Positions 16,265 through 24,910 of a stretch of 64,000 nt of DNA are shown here, one piece after another; position 1 is the stretch's first letter; each line of letters starts with the position of its first letter. The notes under the pieces were generated by a model. The model was not told where the DNA came from. It saw only the letters and a list, made by a program, of their open reading frames with translations, and did no database searches. This DNA is from an uncultured Alistipes sp. (lineage in GTDB: Bacteria; Bacteroidota; Bacteroidia; Bacteroidales; Rikenellaceae). The translations under genes and the position numbers were made by a program. The DNA lies in assembly GCA_944321175.1 (NCBI GenBank), contig CALUKI010000012.1, forward strand, positions 31,704 to 95,703, given 5' to 3'.

Positions 16265-17815
16265 TTATTGTTTGGGCTTGAGCACGATGTAGGGCACGAG
16301 CATCTCCTCCATCGAGATGCCGCCATGCTGGAACGTATTTTTATAGTAGCGGATAAAACGATTCGCATCGTTGTTATAGACCAGAAAATCGGTGTTGCAG
16401 GCGAAGATGTAACTCGACGAGAGGTTGATGCGCGGCAGCTGCACGTCTTCCGGACGGGTAATCTCATATACTTCGCGCGGATTATAGGCCAGATTACGCC
16501 CCGTTTTGTAACGCAGGTTGGGAGACGTTTCCCGATCGCCCGTCACGCGGATGGGGTTGTCCACGCGGATCGTGCCGTGATCGGAGGTGATGATGACCGT
16601 ATGTCCGCGTTCCGAGAGCAGCTTGAGCAGCGTGAAGAGATCGGAATGCTCGAACCACGAACGGGTGAGCGAACGGAACGACGCTTCGTCCTCGGTCAGT
16701 TCGCGGATGATCTCCGTTTCGGTGCGGGCGTGGGAGAGGATGTCGAGAAAGTTATAGACGATTATCGAGAAGTCCGTGTCATAGATACGCTGGATGTTGT
16801 CCACGAGCTTGCGGCCGGCTTCGGGCCGCACCAGCTTGTCGAATGTCCAGCGGTAGTTCTTTCCCGTACTCTGCATCTGCCGGCGCAGGAACTCCTCTTC
16901 GTATTGGTTTTTCCCGCCCTCTTCGTTGTCGTTGAGCCATTTATTGGGCATCAGACGGTCGATGGCCAGCGGCATGAGCCCCGCAAAAATGGCATTGCGG
17001 GCATATTGCGTGGCCGTAGGCAGTATCGCGCAGTAGAAATCGTCGGTAACCACGTCATAGTAGCCGCGCAACAGCGGATTGATCGACCGCCATTGGTCGT
17101 ACCGGAAGTTGTCGATCAGCAACAGGGTCGTTTTGGTGTTTTCGTCGGCAACGGGAAAGATGCGGGAGCGCATCAGCGTATGCGACATGACGGGCGATTC
17201 TTCGTTGCGCCGGTTGATCCAGTCGAAATAGTTGCGGCGCACGAACTTCGAGAATGCCTGGTTGGCTTCGTTTTTCTGGAACTGCAGGACCTCCTTGATC
17301 GAGGTGTCGGTCGAATCCGAGAGTTCGATGTCCCACGCCGTGAGACGCCGGTACAGGTTGCACCAGTCCGTGAATGTCTCGGCCATTTGCAGCGCATTGG
17401 AGATGCGGCCGAACTCGGCGCGGTAGTCGGCCGTTGTCTGTTCGGTGACGAGTTGCTGCTGGTGGACGTTTTTCTTGATGGAGAGCAGCACCTGATTGGG
17501 ATTGACGGGCTTGATGATGTAATCGGCGATTTTCGAACCGATGGCTTTGTCCATGATATTCTCCTCTTCGCTTTTGGTAACCATGATTACGGGGGTGGTG
17601 GGACGCACCTCCTTGATCTTGGGAAGCGTTTCGAGACCCGTCATGCCGGGCATCATTTCGTCGAGGATGATCAGGTCATAGGCGCCGTCGCCGACCATGT
17701 CGATCGCATCGTAACCGTTGTTGCAGGTATCGACGTCATATCCTTTCTGCCGCAGGAAAAATACATGCGGTTTCAGCAGTTCGATTTCATCATCGACCCA
17801 TAAGATTTTGACCAT
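16265..17815 (-). CDS. porX: PorX-type response regulator with PglZ-like phosphatase domain
   Basis: A 516-residue two-component regulator. Residues 1-120 form a receiver domain with acidic D8/D9, phospho-acceptor D52 in LIILDEMMPG and the conserved Lys in YIIKPVNPNQ. Residues about 205-516 form an alkaline-phosphatase-like PglZ domain (TTLLLIDNFRYDQW, ILPTATQYARNAIFAGLMP, VIITSDHGTIR with metal-binding D and H). In Porphyromonas and Flavobacterium PorX acts with the PorY kinase and SigP to control the type IX secretion system. No PorY or T9SS structural gene is in this window. The first gene of a porX-tsaE unit, with a consensus promoter. Confidence 0.92.
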   Translation of the reverse strand: MVKILWVDDEIELLKPHVFFLRQKGYDVDTCNNGYDAIDMVGDGAYDLIILDEMMPGMTGLETLPKIKEVRPTTPVIMVTKSEEENIMDKAIGSKIADYIIKPVNPNQVLLSIKKNVHQQQLVTEQTTADYRAEFGRISNALQMAETFTDWCNLYRRLTAWDIELSDSTDTSIKEVLQFQKNEANQAFSKFVRRNYFDWINRRNEESPVMSHTLMRSRIFPVADENTKTTLLLIDNFRYDQWRSINPLLRGYYDVVTDDFYCAILPTATQYARNAIFAGLMPLAIDRLMPNKWLNDNEEGGKNQYEEEFLRRQMQSTGKNYRWTFDKLVRPEAGRKLVDNIQRIYDTDFSIIVYNFLDILSHARTETEIIRELTEDEASFRSLTRSWFEHSDLFTLLKLLSERGHTVIITSDHGTIRVDNPIRVTGDRETSPNLRYKTGRNLAYNPREVYEITRPEDVQLPRINLSSSYIFACNTDFLVYNNDANRFIRYYKNTFQHGGISMEEMLVPYIVLKPKQ

Positions 17816-17835
17816 AAGGCTGTGGGTTGTCTTTG

Positions 17836-17866
17836 CAAAAATAACGTTTTCTTAAAGATAATGCAA
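17836..17866 (-). promoter_or_regulatory. Promoter of porX-tsaE
   Basis: Minus-strand -7 box TATTTTTG (17836-17843) with a -33 TTG (17864-17866) 20 bases upstream, about 20 bases before the porX start. Confidence 0.65.
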
Positions 17867-18046
17867 TTTCCGGACAATTTATTGTGAAGGTCCTACGTTT
17901 TCTTTCGTGCCATGCGGAAGGAGTTTGCTTTTTCGGGCGTTGGCGCGTTATTTGATATATTTTGATATATACGGCTCAGGGAGTGACGGATAGCGGGCGT
18001 CGGCGCATTCGATGTGGCGAAAGGTGGAAAAATAAAATGATAGCGG

Positions 18047-18078
18047 ATTGTGAATTAATCAAATAAATCGTATATTTG
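18047..18078 (+). promoter_or_regulatory. Promoter of the HU gene
   Basis: TTG at 18048-18050, a 20-base spacer and TATATTTG at 18071-18078. Transcription from here would make a leader of about 385 bases before the HU ATG. Confidence 0.65.
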
Positions 18079-18142
18079 CACACCTGAAAATGCGGTTTTC
18101 CGAAAAATAGGGCGCTGGTTTCTTTTGTGCTGTTCCGCAGCC

Positions 18143-18430
18143 GGATCTCGTGAAACGGGCCGGATGCACGAGGCGGAAGGGCGTAAAACGAAGCGGGAGA
18201 GGCGTTGCGGAACGGGAGCGGAGAGGCGTGAGAGCGGAAAAGAGAAGTGAAGGCGAAGAAGAGGTGAGAGAAGCGAGAGGGGAGAGAGAGGAGCGGGAGA
18301 GAAGGCGAAGAGCGGGAGAGAGGGAAGAAAGAGCGGAGCGGAGGAGTGAAGCCGGGCAAGAGCGGAAGGGAAGAATGGAGCTGATAATGGAGCCGGCCGG
18401 AAAGGAAGAAGGAGTGAAAGAAGAAGAGAT
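18143..18430 (+). repeat. Purine-rich (GA) leader tract before HU
   Basis: Low-complexity G/A sequence on the sense strand. By count, 107 of the 120 bases at 18241-18360 are purines, with variations on GAGAG, GAAGG and AGCGG. It lies between the HU promoter and the HU start codon, so it should be in the transcript. No hairpin, riboswitch or coding signal was recognised. Confidence 0.75.
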
Positions 18431-18469
18431 AATAAAATAATATATGCTAATTCTTAATACCTTACAGTT

Positions 18470-18742
18470 ATGACAAAAGCAGATATCGTAAACGAGATTG
18501 CCAAAGCTACCGGTGTTGAAAAAGTACAGGTGCAGGCCATTGTTGAAGCTTTCATGGAGAGCATCAAGGGTTCTTTGGAGAAGAAGAACAACGTTTATCT
18601 CCGTGGGTTCGGCAGCTTTATCGTTAAGAAGCGCGCTCAGAAGGTTGCTCGCAACATTTCGAAGAATACTACGATTACGATTCCGGCACACGATATTCCC
18701 GCCTTCAAGCCTGCAAAAAGTTTTGCTGCAAAGGTGAAATAG
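18470..18742 (+). CDS. hup: HU-family nucleoid protein
   Basis: A 90-residue DNA-bending protein of the HU/IHF family. It begins MTKADIVNEIAKATG, has VYLRGFGSF at residues 43-51, the beta-arm region KNTTITIPAHDIPAFKPAK and ends FAAKVK. Length and sequence are canonical for a homodimeric HU that compacts the nucleoid and assists replication, repair and recombination. It is preceded by an unusual purine-rich leader and an AT-rich stretch just before the ATG, and followed 45 bases later by a 29-residue basic protein gene, probably in the same transcript. Confidence 0.95.
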   Translation: MTKADIVNEIAKATGVEKVQVQAIVEAFMESIKGSLEKKNNVYLRGFGSFIVKKRAQKVARNISKNTTITIPAHDIPAFKPAKSFAAKVK

Positions 18743-18787
18743 TGCGGAACGGACCAAACTTGAAGTCAAACCCTAAAAATCACGATT

Positions 18788-18877
18788 ATGCCGAGCGGTA
18801 AGAAAAGAAAAGGGCATAAGATGGCTACGCACAAGCGTAAAAAACGCCTGCGCAAGAATCGTCATAAGAAAAAGTAG
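18788..18877 (+). CDS. 29-residue highly basic protein (AURKAIP1/COX24-like)
   Basis: A 29-residue ORF, MPSGKKRKGHKMATHKRKKR then LRKNRHKKK, with 17 Lys/Arg and 4 His. Very short, very basic proteins of this type are conserved in Bacteroidota and carry the AURKAIP1/COX24 signature, related to the mitochondrial small-subunit ribosomal protein mS38; a ribosome-bound role is therefore likely. That assignment is recalled, not computed. It follows hup by 45 bases and is followed directly by a terminator. Confidence 0.75.
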   Translation: MPSGKKRKGHKMATHKRKKRLRKNRHKKK

Positions 18878-18901
18878 CATTCTTATGCATTGAACGGATA
18901 G

Positions 18902-18933
18902 TAAAGCTAAAGGTCCGAAAGCCTTTAGCTTTA
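18902..18933 (+). terminator. Terminator of the hup unit
   Basis: A 12-bp stem TAAAGCTAAAGG/CCTTTAGCTTTA with an 8-base loop, 25 bases after the stop of the small basic protein. Confidence 0.75.
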
Positions 18934-19174
18934 ACTATTTATTTGACGGACAATCTTCTTTGGGCGGATCGGAGTCGTGCGGGACGGAACTGCCGGCGGC
19001 CGGAGGATGAGAGTCAATTTGTTGTAATCCAGCAGATTGCACGGTTTCGGACGGCCTGTTTTGTACGGTGCCGGCGTTGCCCGGATGCCGCAACGGCGCG
19101 TAAAAATCGCCCGTCCGCATCCCGAAATCCGCAGAGACGGAGGGAAGGATTGTCCATTTGCTGAGAAACTGTTT

Positions 19175-20722
19175 ATGAATCGAGAATTAATCATCAATGT
19201 AACCCCGACTGAAATCTCTATCGCTTTGGCCGAGGACAAGGTGCTGGTGGAGCTCAGCAAGGAGCAGTGCCAGACCGGATTCTCGGTGGGAGATATCTAT
19301 CTGGGCAAGGTCCGCAAGATCATGCCCGGATTGAATGCGGCTTTCGTCAATATCGGTCACGAAAAGGATGCTTTCATCCACTACCTCGATCTGGGTCCGC
19401 AGTTCTTGTCGCTCAAGAAACTCGTTGCGGCACAGCAGCCGGGCAAGCGGGGGATGCGCCTCGAAGGGATGAAACTCGAACCGGCCCTTGAAAAGACGGG
19501 CAAGATCGGTTCGTATCTCGAAGTGGGGCAGACGCTCATGGTGCAGGTAGCCAAGGAGGCCATTTCGACAAAAGGCCCCCGTCTGACCGCCGATATCTCG
19601 CTGGCGGGCCGGAACGTGGTGCTGGTGCCGTTCTCCTCGAAGGTCTTCATATCGCAGAAGATCCGTTCTGCGGAGGAGAAAAAACGGTTGAAAAAGATCG
19701 CCCAGGGTGTTTTGCCGAAGAATTTCGGCGTCATCATCCGCACGGCGGCGATGAATGCCTCGGATGCCGATGTGGAGCACGATATCCAGTCGCTGGTGGA
19801 CAAGTGGCATACGGCCCTGCGGAACGTAAGGAAATCGACGGCGCCGGCACTGCTGCTGAGCGAACTGAACCGTGCCAATACCATTATCCGCGACTCGTTG
19901 AATTCGTCGTTCTCGCAGATCACGGTCAACGACGAGGCGATGTATGCCGAGATCCGCAATTACATCAAGGTCATCGCGCCCGAAAAGGAGAAAATCGTCA
20001 AACTGTACAAGGGTACGGTGCCGATTTTCGACAATTTCGACATCTCGAAACAGATCAAGTCGCTTTTTGCCAAATATGTGTCGTTGAAACGCGGTGCCTA
20101 CCTCATCATCGAGCATACGGAGGCGATGAACGTCATCGATGTCAATTCGGGCAACCGGACCAAGGCCGAAGACGATCAGGAACAGACGGCGATGGATGTC
20201 AACCTTGCCGCCGCGCGTGAGATTGCGCGGCAGTTGCGGCTGCGCGACCTGGGCGGCATCGTCATCATCGACTTCATCGACCTGCACAAAGCGGCCAACC
20301 GCCAGACGCTCTATGAGGAGATGACCCAACTGATGGCCTCCGACAAGGCCAAGCATACCATCCTTCCCCTTACGAAATTCGGACTGATGCAGATTACGCG
20401 CCAGCGGGTGCGTCCTGTGGCGATCGAAGAGGTGAAGGATGTCTGTCCGACGTGCGGCGGCACGGGCAAGATCGAGCCGACGATTCTGCTCGACAAGAAG
20501 ATAGAGAACAATATTTCGTATTTGACCATCGATCGCGGTCACAAATACCTCAAACTGAAAGTCAGCCCGTATGTCTCGGCCTTTCTGCATCGGGGGTTGT
20601 GGTCGTTGCGCCTGCGTTGGATGTGGCGTTACAAGGTGTGGCTGCACGTTGTCGCCGACCAGAGCGTAGGGATCGTGGATACCCGTTTCTACGACAAACG
20701 GGGCAAACAACTGATCGGATAG
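19175..20722 (+). CDS. rng: Ribonuclease E/G family endoribonuclease
   Basis: A 515-residue endoribonuclease that processes and degrades RNA. The S1 domain lies at about residues 36-130 (GDIYLGKVRKIMPGLNAAFV, KDAFIHYLDLG). The catalytic DNase-I-like part contains NVIDVNSGN and GGIVIIDFIDL with the metal-binding Asp residues. The Zn-link motif CPTCGGTG lies near residue 428. The length and the lack of the long C-terminal scaffold of RNase E favour RNase G. The start at 19175 (MNRELIINVTP) matches the family N-terminus; an in-frame upstream Met has no support. Confidence 0.94.
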   Translation: MNRELIINVTPTEISIALAEDKVLVELSKEQCQTGFSVGDIYLGKVRKIMPGLNAAFVNIGHEKDAFIHYLDLGPQFLSLKKLVAAQQPGKRGMRLEGMKLEPALEKTGKIGSYLEVGQTLMVQVAKEAISTKGPRLTADISLAGRNVVLVPFSSKVFISQKIRSAEEKKRLKKIAQGVLPKNFGVIIRTAAMNASDADVEHDIQSLVDKWHTALRNVRKSTAPALLLSELNRANTIIRDSLNSSFSQITVNDEAMYAEIRNYIKVIAPEKEKIVKLYKGTVPIFDNFDISKQIKSLFAKYVSLKRGAYLIIEHTEAMNVIDVNSGNRTKAEDDQEQTAMDVNLAAAREIARQLRLRDLGGIVIIDFIDLHKAANRQTLYEEMTQLMASDKAKHTILPLTKFGLMQITRQRVRPVAIEEVKDVCPTCGGTGKIEPTILLDKKIENNISYLTIDRGHKYLKLKVSPYVSAFLHRGLWSLRLRWMWRYKVWLHVVADQSVGIVDTRFYDKRGKQLIG

Positions 20723-20812
20723 GAGACGTCCGGCGGAGTTGCGGCGCAGGCCTCCTGCAGGCCCGGCCCTCTTTTCGGGGAGCATGCTTCGGCGCAACGG
20801 TACGGCCGCTCC

Positions 20813-23800
20813 ATGTTTGTTGACAGAATGACACCTTCCGAACAGATGTTGGCACAGGTGGAGGGGGCGAAAAACCTCCGGATTCTGTGTCGGGAATTTC
20901 AGAAAAAAGCCTCTGCCGTCCATCTCCGGGAGTTGGTCGGCGGGGCTTTTTCGCTCTATGCCGCCGCATTGATACGCCGTGCGGGCGGCATTCATACCTT
21001 CGTCGCCGAGGACCGCGATGCGGCGGCCTATCTGATGAATGATTTTTACACCCTGCTCGATGAGCGGCGCGTACTCTTTTTCCCTTCTTCCTACAAACGT
21101 TCGATCGTCTATGGGGCCGAAGATGCGCAGGGTGTCGTACAACGCACGGCGGTACTCAATGCCTTGCGGTCGCCGCAGGAGGGTTATCTGGTCATCTGCA
21201 CCTATCCCGAAGCGCTGGCCGAACGGGTCGCGACGCCGGAGTCGTTCGAACGCGGTACGCTCGCGATCCGTGCGGGCGACCATCTGCGGCCGTCGGATCT
21301 GACCGACTGGCTCGAAGAGAACGGATTCCAACGGGTGGATTTCGTCTATGAGCCGGGGCAGTATTCGTTGCGCGGCGGGATTGTCGATCTCTTTTCCTAT
21401 GCCGAGAGCCTGCCCTACCGTGTCGATTTCTTCGACGAGGAGGTCGATTCGATCCGGCGCTTCAACATATCGAGCCAGTTGTCTCAGGAGCGGGTGGAGC
21501 GTGTCGATGTGATTCCCAACCTTCATGTGCGCGAGGAGCCGGGGACGTCGTATGTCGAGGCCGCCGGAGACTCGTCCTATTGGTTTTTCGATGCGGAATA
21601 TGCGCTGCGGCGCGTGGATGACGTGCGGCGCAGGCTGTTGTCCGAATCGGGGGATCCGGCCGTCGCGGAACGGCAGGTAACCAGCCGCCGCCAGTTGCTC
21701 GACGCGCTGGCGGGGCGCCGGCTCATGCTGTTGCGCGATACGCTTCCGGAGCGTCCCGCCGAGACGGTCGTGGAGTTCCACACGTCGCCCCAGCCCAAAT
21801 TCAACAAGAATTTCGAGCTGCTGGCCGACGATCTGGCCTCATTGGCCGGGCGCGGCTACCGTACCTGCATCCTGTCGCAGAACAAGGCGCAGATCGAACG
21901 CCTGCAGAACATCTTTCACCAGCTGGGACGCGGCGGCGTGACGTTCCGGCCGCTGTCGCTGACCCTTCACGAGGGCTTCATCGACCATACGCTCCGGCTG
22001 GCGTGCTACACGGACCATCAGCTTTTCGACCGCTATCAGCGTTACCGGATCAACGGCGAGATCCGCCGCGACGAACAGATGACCGTCGCGGAGTTGAACC
22101 AGCTCAAGCCGGGCGATTACGTCGTGCATATCGATCATGGCGTGGGCCGTTTCGGCGGACTGGTCAAGATCAACGAGAACGGCCGGATGCACGAGGCGAT
22201 CAAACTGGTCTATCGCGACGGTGACGTCCTCTTTGTCAATGTCCATTCGCTGCATCGCATCTCGCGTTACAAGAGCGGCGACGGAGAGCCTCCGAAGATC
22301 TACAAACTGGGCAGCGGCGCCTGGCAGAAACTCAAGGCCGCGGCCAAGAAGGCCGTAAAGGACATCTCGCGGGAGCTGATTGCGCTGTATGCCAGGCGCA
22401 AGGCGTCGCCGGGCTTTGCCTTTTCGCCGGACGGGTACCTGCAGCACGAACTCGAAGCGTCGTTCCGTTATGAGGAGACGCCGGATCAGCAGGCGGCGAT
22501 CGAATCGGTCAAGCGCGACATGGAGTCTCCGAAACCGATGGACCGGCTTGTCTGCGGCGATGTGGGTTTCGGCAAGACGGAGGTGGCGATCCGTGCGGCC
22601 TTCAAGGCGGCGTGCGACGGCAAACAGACGGCCGTATTGGTTCCGACGACCATTCTGGCGCTGCAGCATTACCGGTCGTTCATGGAGCGGCTGCGGGATT
22701 TTCCGGTGAAGGTGGAGTATCTGAACCGGACCAAGTCGGCCAGGGAGTGCCGGCAGATCCTTTCGGAACTGGCGTCGGGCAAGATCGACATCCTGATCGG
22801 CACGCACAGGATTCTGGGCAAGAATGTCGTGTTCCATGATCTGGGGCTGCTGGTCATCGACGAGGAGCAGAAGTTCGGCGTGGCGGCCAAGGAGAAACTC
22901 ACACAGTTGAGTGTGAGCGTCGATACGCTGACGCTGACGGCGACTCCGATTCCCCGGACGTTGCAGTTCTCGTTGATGGGGTCGCGCGACCTGTCGGTCA
23001 TCTCGACCCCGCCTCCCAACCGCCAGCCGATTGTGACCGAATCGCACGCCTTTTCCGAGGAGATCGTCCGTGACGCCATCGAGGCGGAGCTTTCGAGGGG
23101 CGGGCAGGTCTATTTTGTCCACAACCGCGTGGAGGATCTGATGACTCTTGCCGGCATGGTGACGCGGCTGTGTCCCAAGGCGCGCGTGGGAGTGGGGCAC
23201 GGAAAGCTGCCGGCCGAACAGCTGGAACGGCTTGTCATGGACTTCATCTACGGCGAATACGACGTGCTGGTGACGACGACCATCATCGAAAACGGCATCG
23301 ATGTCCCCAACGCCAATACGATTATCGTCGATAATGCGCAGAACTATGGTTTGAGCGACCTGCATCAGTTGCGCGGACGTGTGGGGCGTTCGGACCGCAA
23401 GGCCTACTGTTATCTGCTGTCGCCGCCCGACGAACTGCTGAGCGGAGATGCGCGGCGGCGGCTGCGTGCCATCGAGGAGTTTTCGGATCTGGGTTCGGGG
23501 TTCAATATCGCCATGCAGGATCTCGACATTCGCGGTGCGGGAAACCTGTTGGGGGCCGAGCAGAGCGGGTTCATTGCCGACATCGGTTTCGAAACCTATC
23601 AGAAGATCATGCGCGAGGCGATTGCCGAATTGCGGGCCGAAGGGCTGGATGTCGCCGGCCTGAGCGACCGTGAGCGCGAGACGGTGGAGCAGATGCGCTA
23701 TGTCGAGGATGCGCTGGTCGAGGTGGATGTCGAAGCCGAACTTCCGGACAGCTATGTGAGTCAGACGGCCGAAAAGCTGCGGCTTTATCGGGAACTTGAC

Positions 23801-24148
23801 AGCATGGGCAGCGAAGAGGAGCTGCAGCGGTTCGAGGCCCGTCTGACGGACCGTTTCGGGCCGCTGCCGGCGGCGGCCCGGGAACTGCTCGATGTGGTGC
23901 GTCTGCGCTGGGAGGCAATCCGCCTTGGAATGGAGCGCGTGAAGGTGAAGAACGGGTTGATGATCGTGCAGTTCGTGGGCGATTCGGCATCGCCGTTCTA
24001 CAAGAGCGACGTTTTTGCGGAGTTGCTCCGCAAGGTGACGCAACGCCCCGACAAATTTGTACTCAAGCAGCACAATAACCGCCTTGCAATGACCGTTAGA
24101 GGAATAACGGATATCGCAGGTGCATGGGAAACCTTGAGGAAGCTGTAG
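20813..24148 (+). CDS. mfd: Transcription-repair coupling factor Mfd
   Basis: An 1111-residue DNA translocase that removes RNA polymerase stalled at lesions and recruits UvrA. The N-terminal UvrB-like part (about 20-330) is followed by the RNA-polymerase-interacting CarD-like domain (LKPGDYVVHIDHGVGRF, about 430-450), the SF2 helicase core with Walker A CGDVGFGKTEVA (about 580) and DEEQ box (about 683), the TRG motif region (ENGIDVPNANTIIVD, RGRVGRSDRKAY) and a C-terminal regulatory domain. The length is normal for the family. The start at 20813 could instead be the next in-frame Met at 20828. It is 25 bases upstream of coaX and likely co-transcribed. Confidence 0.96.
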   Translation: MFVDRMTPSEQMLAQVEGAKNLRILCREFQKKASAVHLRELVGGAFSLYAAALIRRAGGIHTFVAEDRDAAAYLMNDFYTLLDERRVLFFPSSYKRSIVYGAEDAQGVVQRTAVLNALRSPQEGYLVICTYPEALAERVATPESFERGTLAIRAGDHLRPSDLTDWLEENGFQRVDFVYEPGQYSLRGGIVDLFSYAESLPYRVDFFDEEVDSIRRFNISSQLSQERVERVDVIPNLHVREEPGTSYVEAAGDSSYWFFDAEYALRRVDDVRRRLLSESGDPAVAERQVTSRRQLLDALAGRRLMLLRDTLPERPAETVVEFHTSPQPKFNKNFELLADDLASLAGRGYRTCILSQNKAQIERLQNIFHQLGRGGVTFRPLSLTLHEGFIDHTLRLACYTDHQLFDRYQRYRINGEIRRDEQMTVAELNQLKPGDYVVHIDHGVGRFGGLVKINENGRMHEAIKLVYRDGDVLFVNVHSLHRISRYKSGDGEPPKIYKLGSGAWQKLKAAAKKAVKDISRELIALYARRKASPGFAFSPDGYLQHELEASFRYEETPDQQAAIESVKRDMESPKPMDRLVCGDVGFGKTEVAIRAAFKAACDGKQTAVLVPTTILALQHYRSFMERLRDFPVKVEYLNRTKSARECRQILSELASGKIDILIGTHRILGKNVVFHDLGLLVIDEEQKFGVAAKEKLTQLSVSVDTLTLTATPIPRTLQFSLMGSRDLSVISTPPPNRQPIVTESHAFSEEIVRDAIEAELSRGGQVYFVHNRVEDLMTLAGMVTRLCPKARVGVGHGKLPAEQLERLVMDFIYGEYDVLVTTTIIENGIDVPNANTIIVDNAQNYGLSDLHQLRGRVGRSDRKAYCYLLSPPDELLSGDARRRLRAIEEFSDLGSGFNIAMQDLDIRGAGNLLGAEQSGFIADIGFETYQKIMREAIAELRAEGLDVAGLSDRERETVEQMRYVEDALVEVDVEAELPDSYVSQTAEKLRLYRELDSMGSEEELQRFEARLTDRFGPLPAAARELLDVVRLRWEAIRLGMERVKVKNGLMIVQFVGDSASPFYKSDVFAELLRKVTQRPDKFVLKQHNNRLAMTVRGITDIAGAWETLRKL

Positions 24149-24173
24149 TGAAACGAGATAAAAGAGGACGCCT

Positions 24174-24905
24174 GTGAATCTGACGATCGATATTGGCAAT
24201 ACGCTGATCAAAATGGCGGTTTTCGACGGCGCGCGAATCGTTGAAAAGTTGTTGACGGAGGAGTGCGACACCAAGATGTTGGATGAGTTGCTGGCGCGCT
24301 GGCCGGCCGTTGACAAAGCCATCATCGCATCGACGGGCGGACGTACCGCACCTTTGGCACGGATGCTTCGGGTGCGGGCCGTGTCGTGTCTGGAGTTTAC
24401 GCCTGCAACGCCCGTTCCGATCCGTAATGCGTACGGCACGCCGGAGACGCTGGGCGCCGATCGCCTGGCGGCGGCTGTCGGTGCAACGCTCGTGGCCGGA
24501 GGCCGTGCGGCCGTGATCGTCGATTTCGGAACGGCCATTACGGTCGATTATGTGTCGGCCGACGGCATCTATCGCGGCGGTGTGATTTCACCCGGTATGC
24601 GGATGCGCTTTCAGGCGCTGCACCGTTTCACGGCCCGGCTGCCGTTGTGCCGCGAAACCGATGAGGAACGGTTGTACGGAACAACGACGACGTCGTGCAT
24701 CGAACAGGGCGTAATGAACGGGATCGCCTTTGAAATAGAGGGCTATATCGAGCGTTTCCGACAGGAGAACAGAGAAATTTGCATAATTTTTACCGGTGGT
24801 GCTGCAAAAAACTTTGCGAAAAGAATTAAAAATGCGATATTTGCAAACTGTGAACTCGTATTTTCCGGACTGAATCGGATTTTGGAGTTTAACGCCGAAA
24901 GCTAA
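24174..24905 (+). CDS. coaX: Type III pantothenate kinase
   Basis: A 243-residue kinase that phosphorylates pantothenate in the first step of coenzyme A synthesis. The phosphate-binding motif DIGNT is at residues 6-10, followed by GADRLAAAVGA and the adenosine-motif-like VIVDFGTAITVD, and GGVISPGM. The start codon is GTG at 24174, preceded by AAAAGAGGACG; the protein would otherwise lack the first catalytic motif. It lies 25 bases after mfd and 5 bases before an outer-membrane protein gene, the start of an envelope-biogenesis run. Confidence 0.94.
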   Translation: MNLTIDIGNTLIKMAVFDGARIVEKLLTEECDTKMLDELLARWPAVDKAIIASTGGRTAPLARMLRVRAVSCLEFTPATPVPIRNAYGTPETLGADRLAAAVGATLVAGGRAAVIVDFGTAITVDYVSADGIYRGGVISPGMRMRFQALHRFTARLPLCRETDEERLYGTTTTSCIEQGVMNGIAFEIEGYIERFRQENREICIIFTGGAAKNFAKRIKNAIFANCELVFSGLNRILEFNAES

Positions 24906-24910
24906 AAGGA

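Larger units (their letters stand above)
17816..18469. other. 654-base intergenic region with long purine-rich leader
   Basis: The left part holds the porX promoter and AT-rich DNA. From about 18080 the region is the presumed 5' leader of the HU gene, dominated by a G/A tract (about 18143-18430). Reading frames through the tract stay open only because purine-only sequence cannot form stop codons. Confidence 0.7.

Noticed and set aside
16268..17803. 511-codon open frame antisense to porX
   Set aside because: No recognisable domain, and it mirrors the codon pattern of porX.
18150..18440. 96-residue Arg/Glu/Gly-rich reading frame in the HU leader
   Set aside because: Purine-only DNA cannot form stop codons, so the frame is open by composition. 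There is no domain, no start signal, and neighbouring frames look the same.
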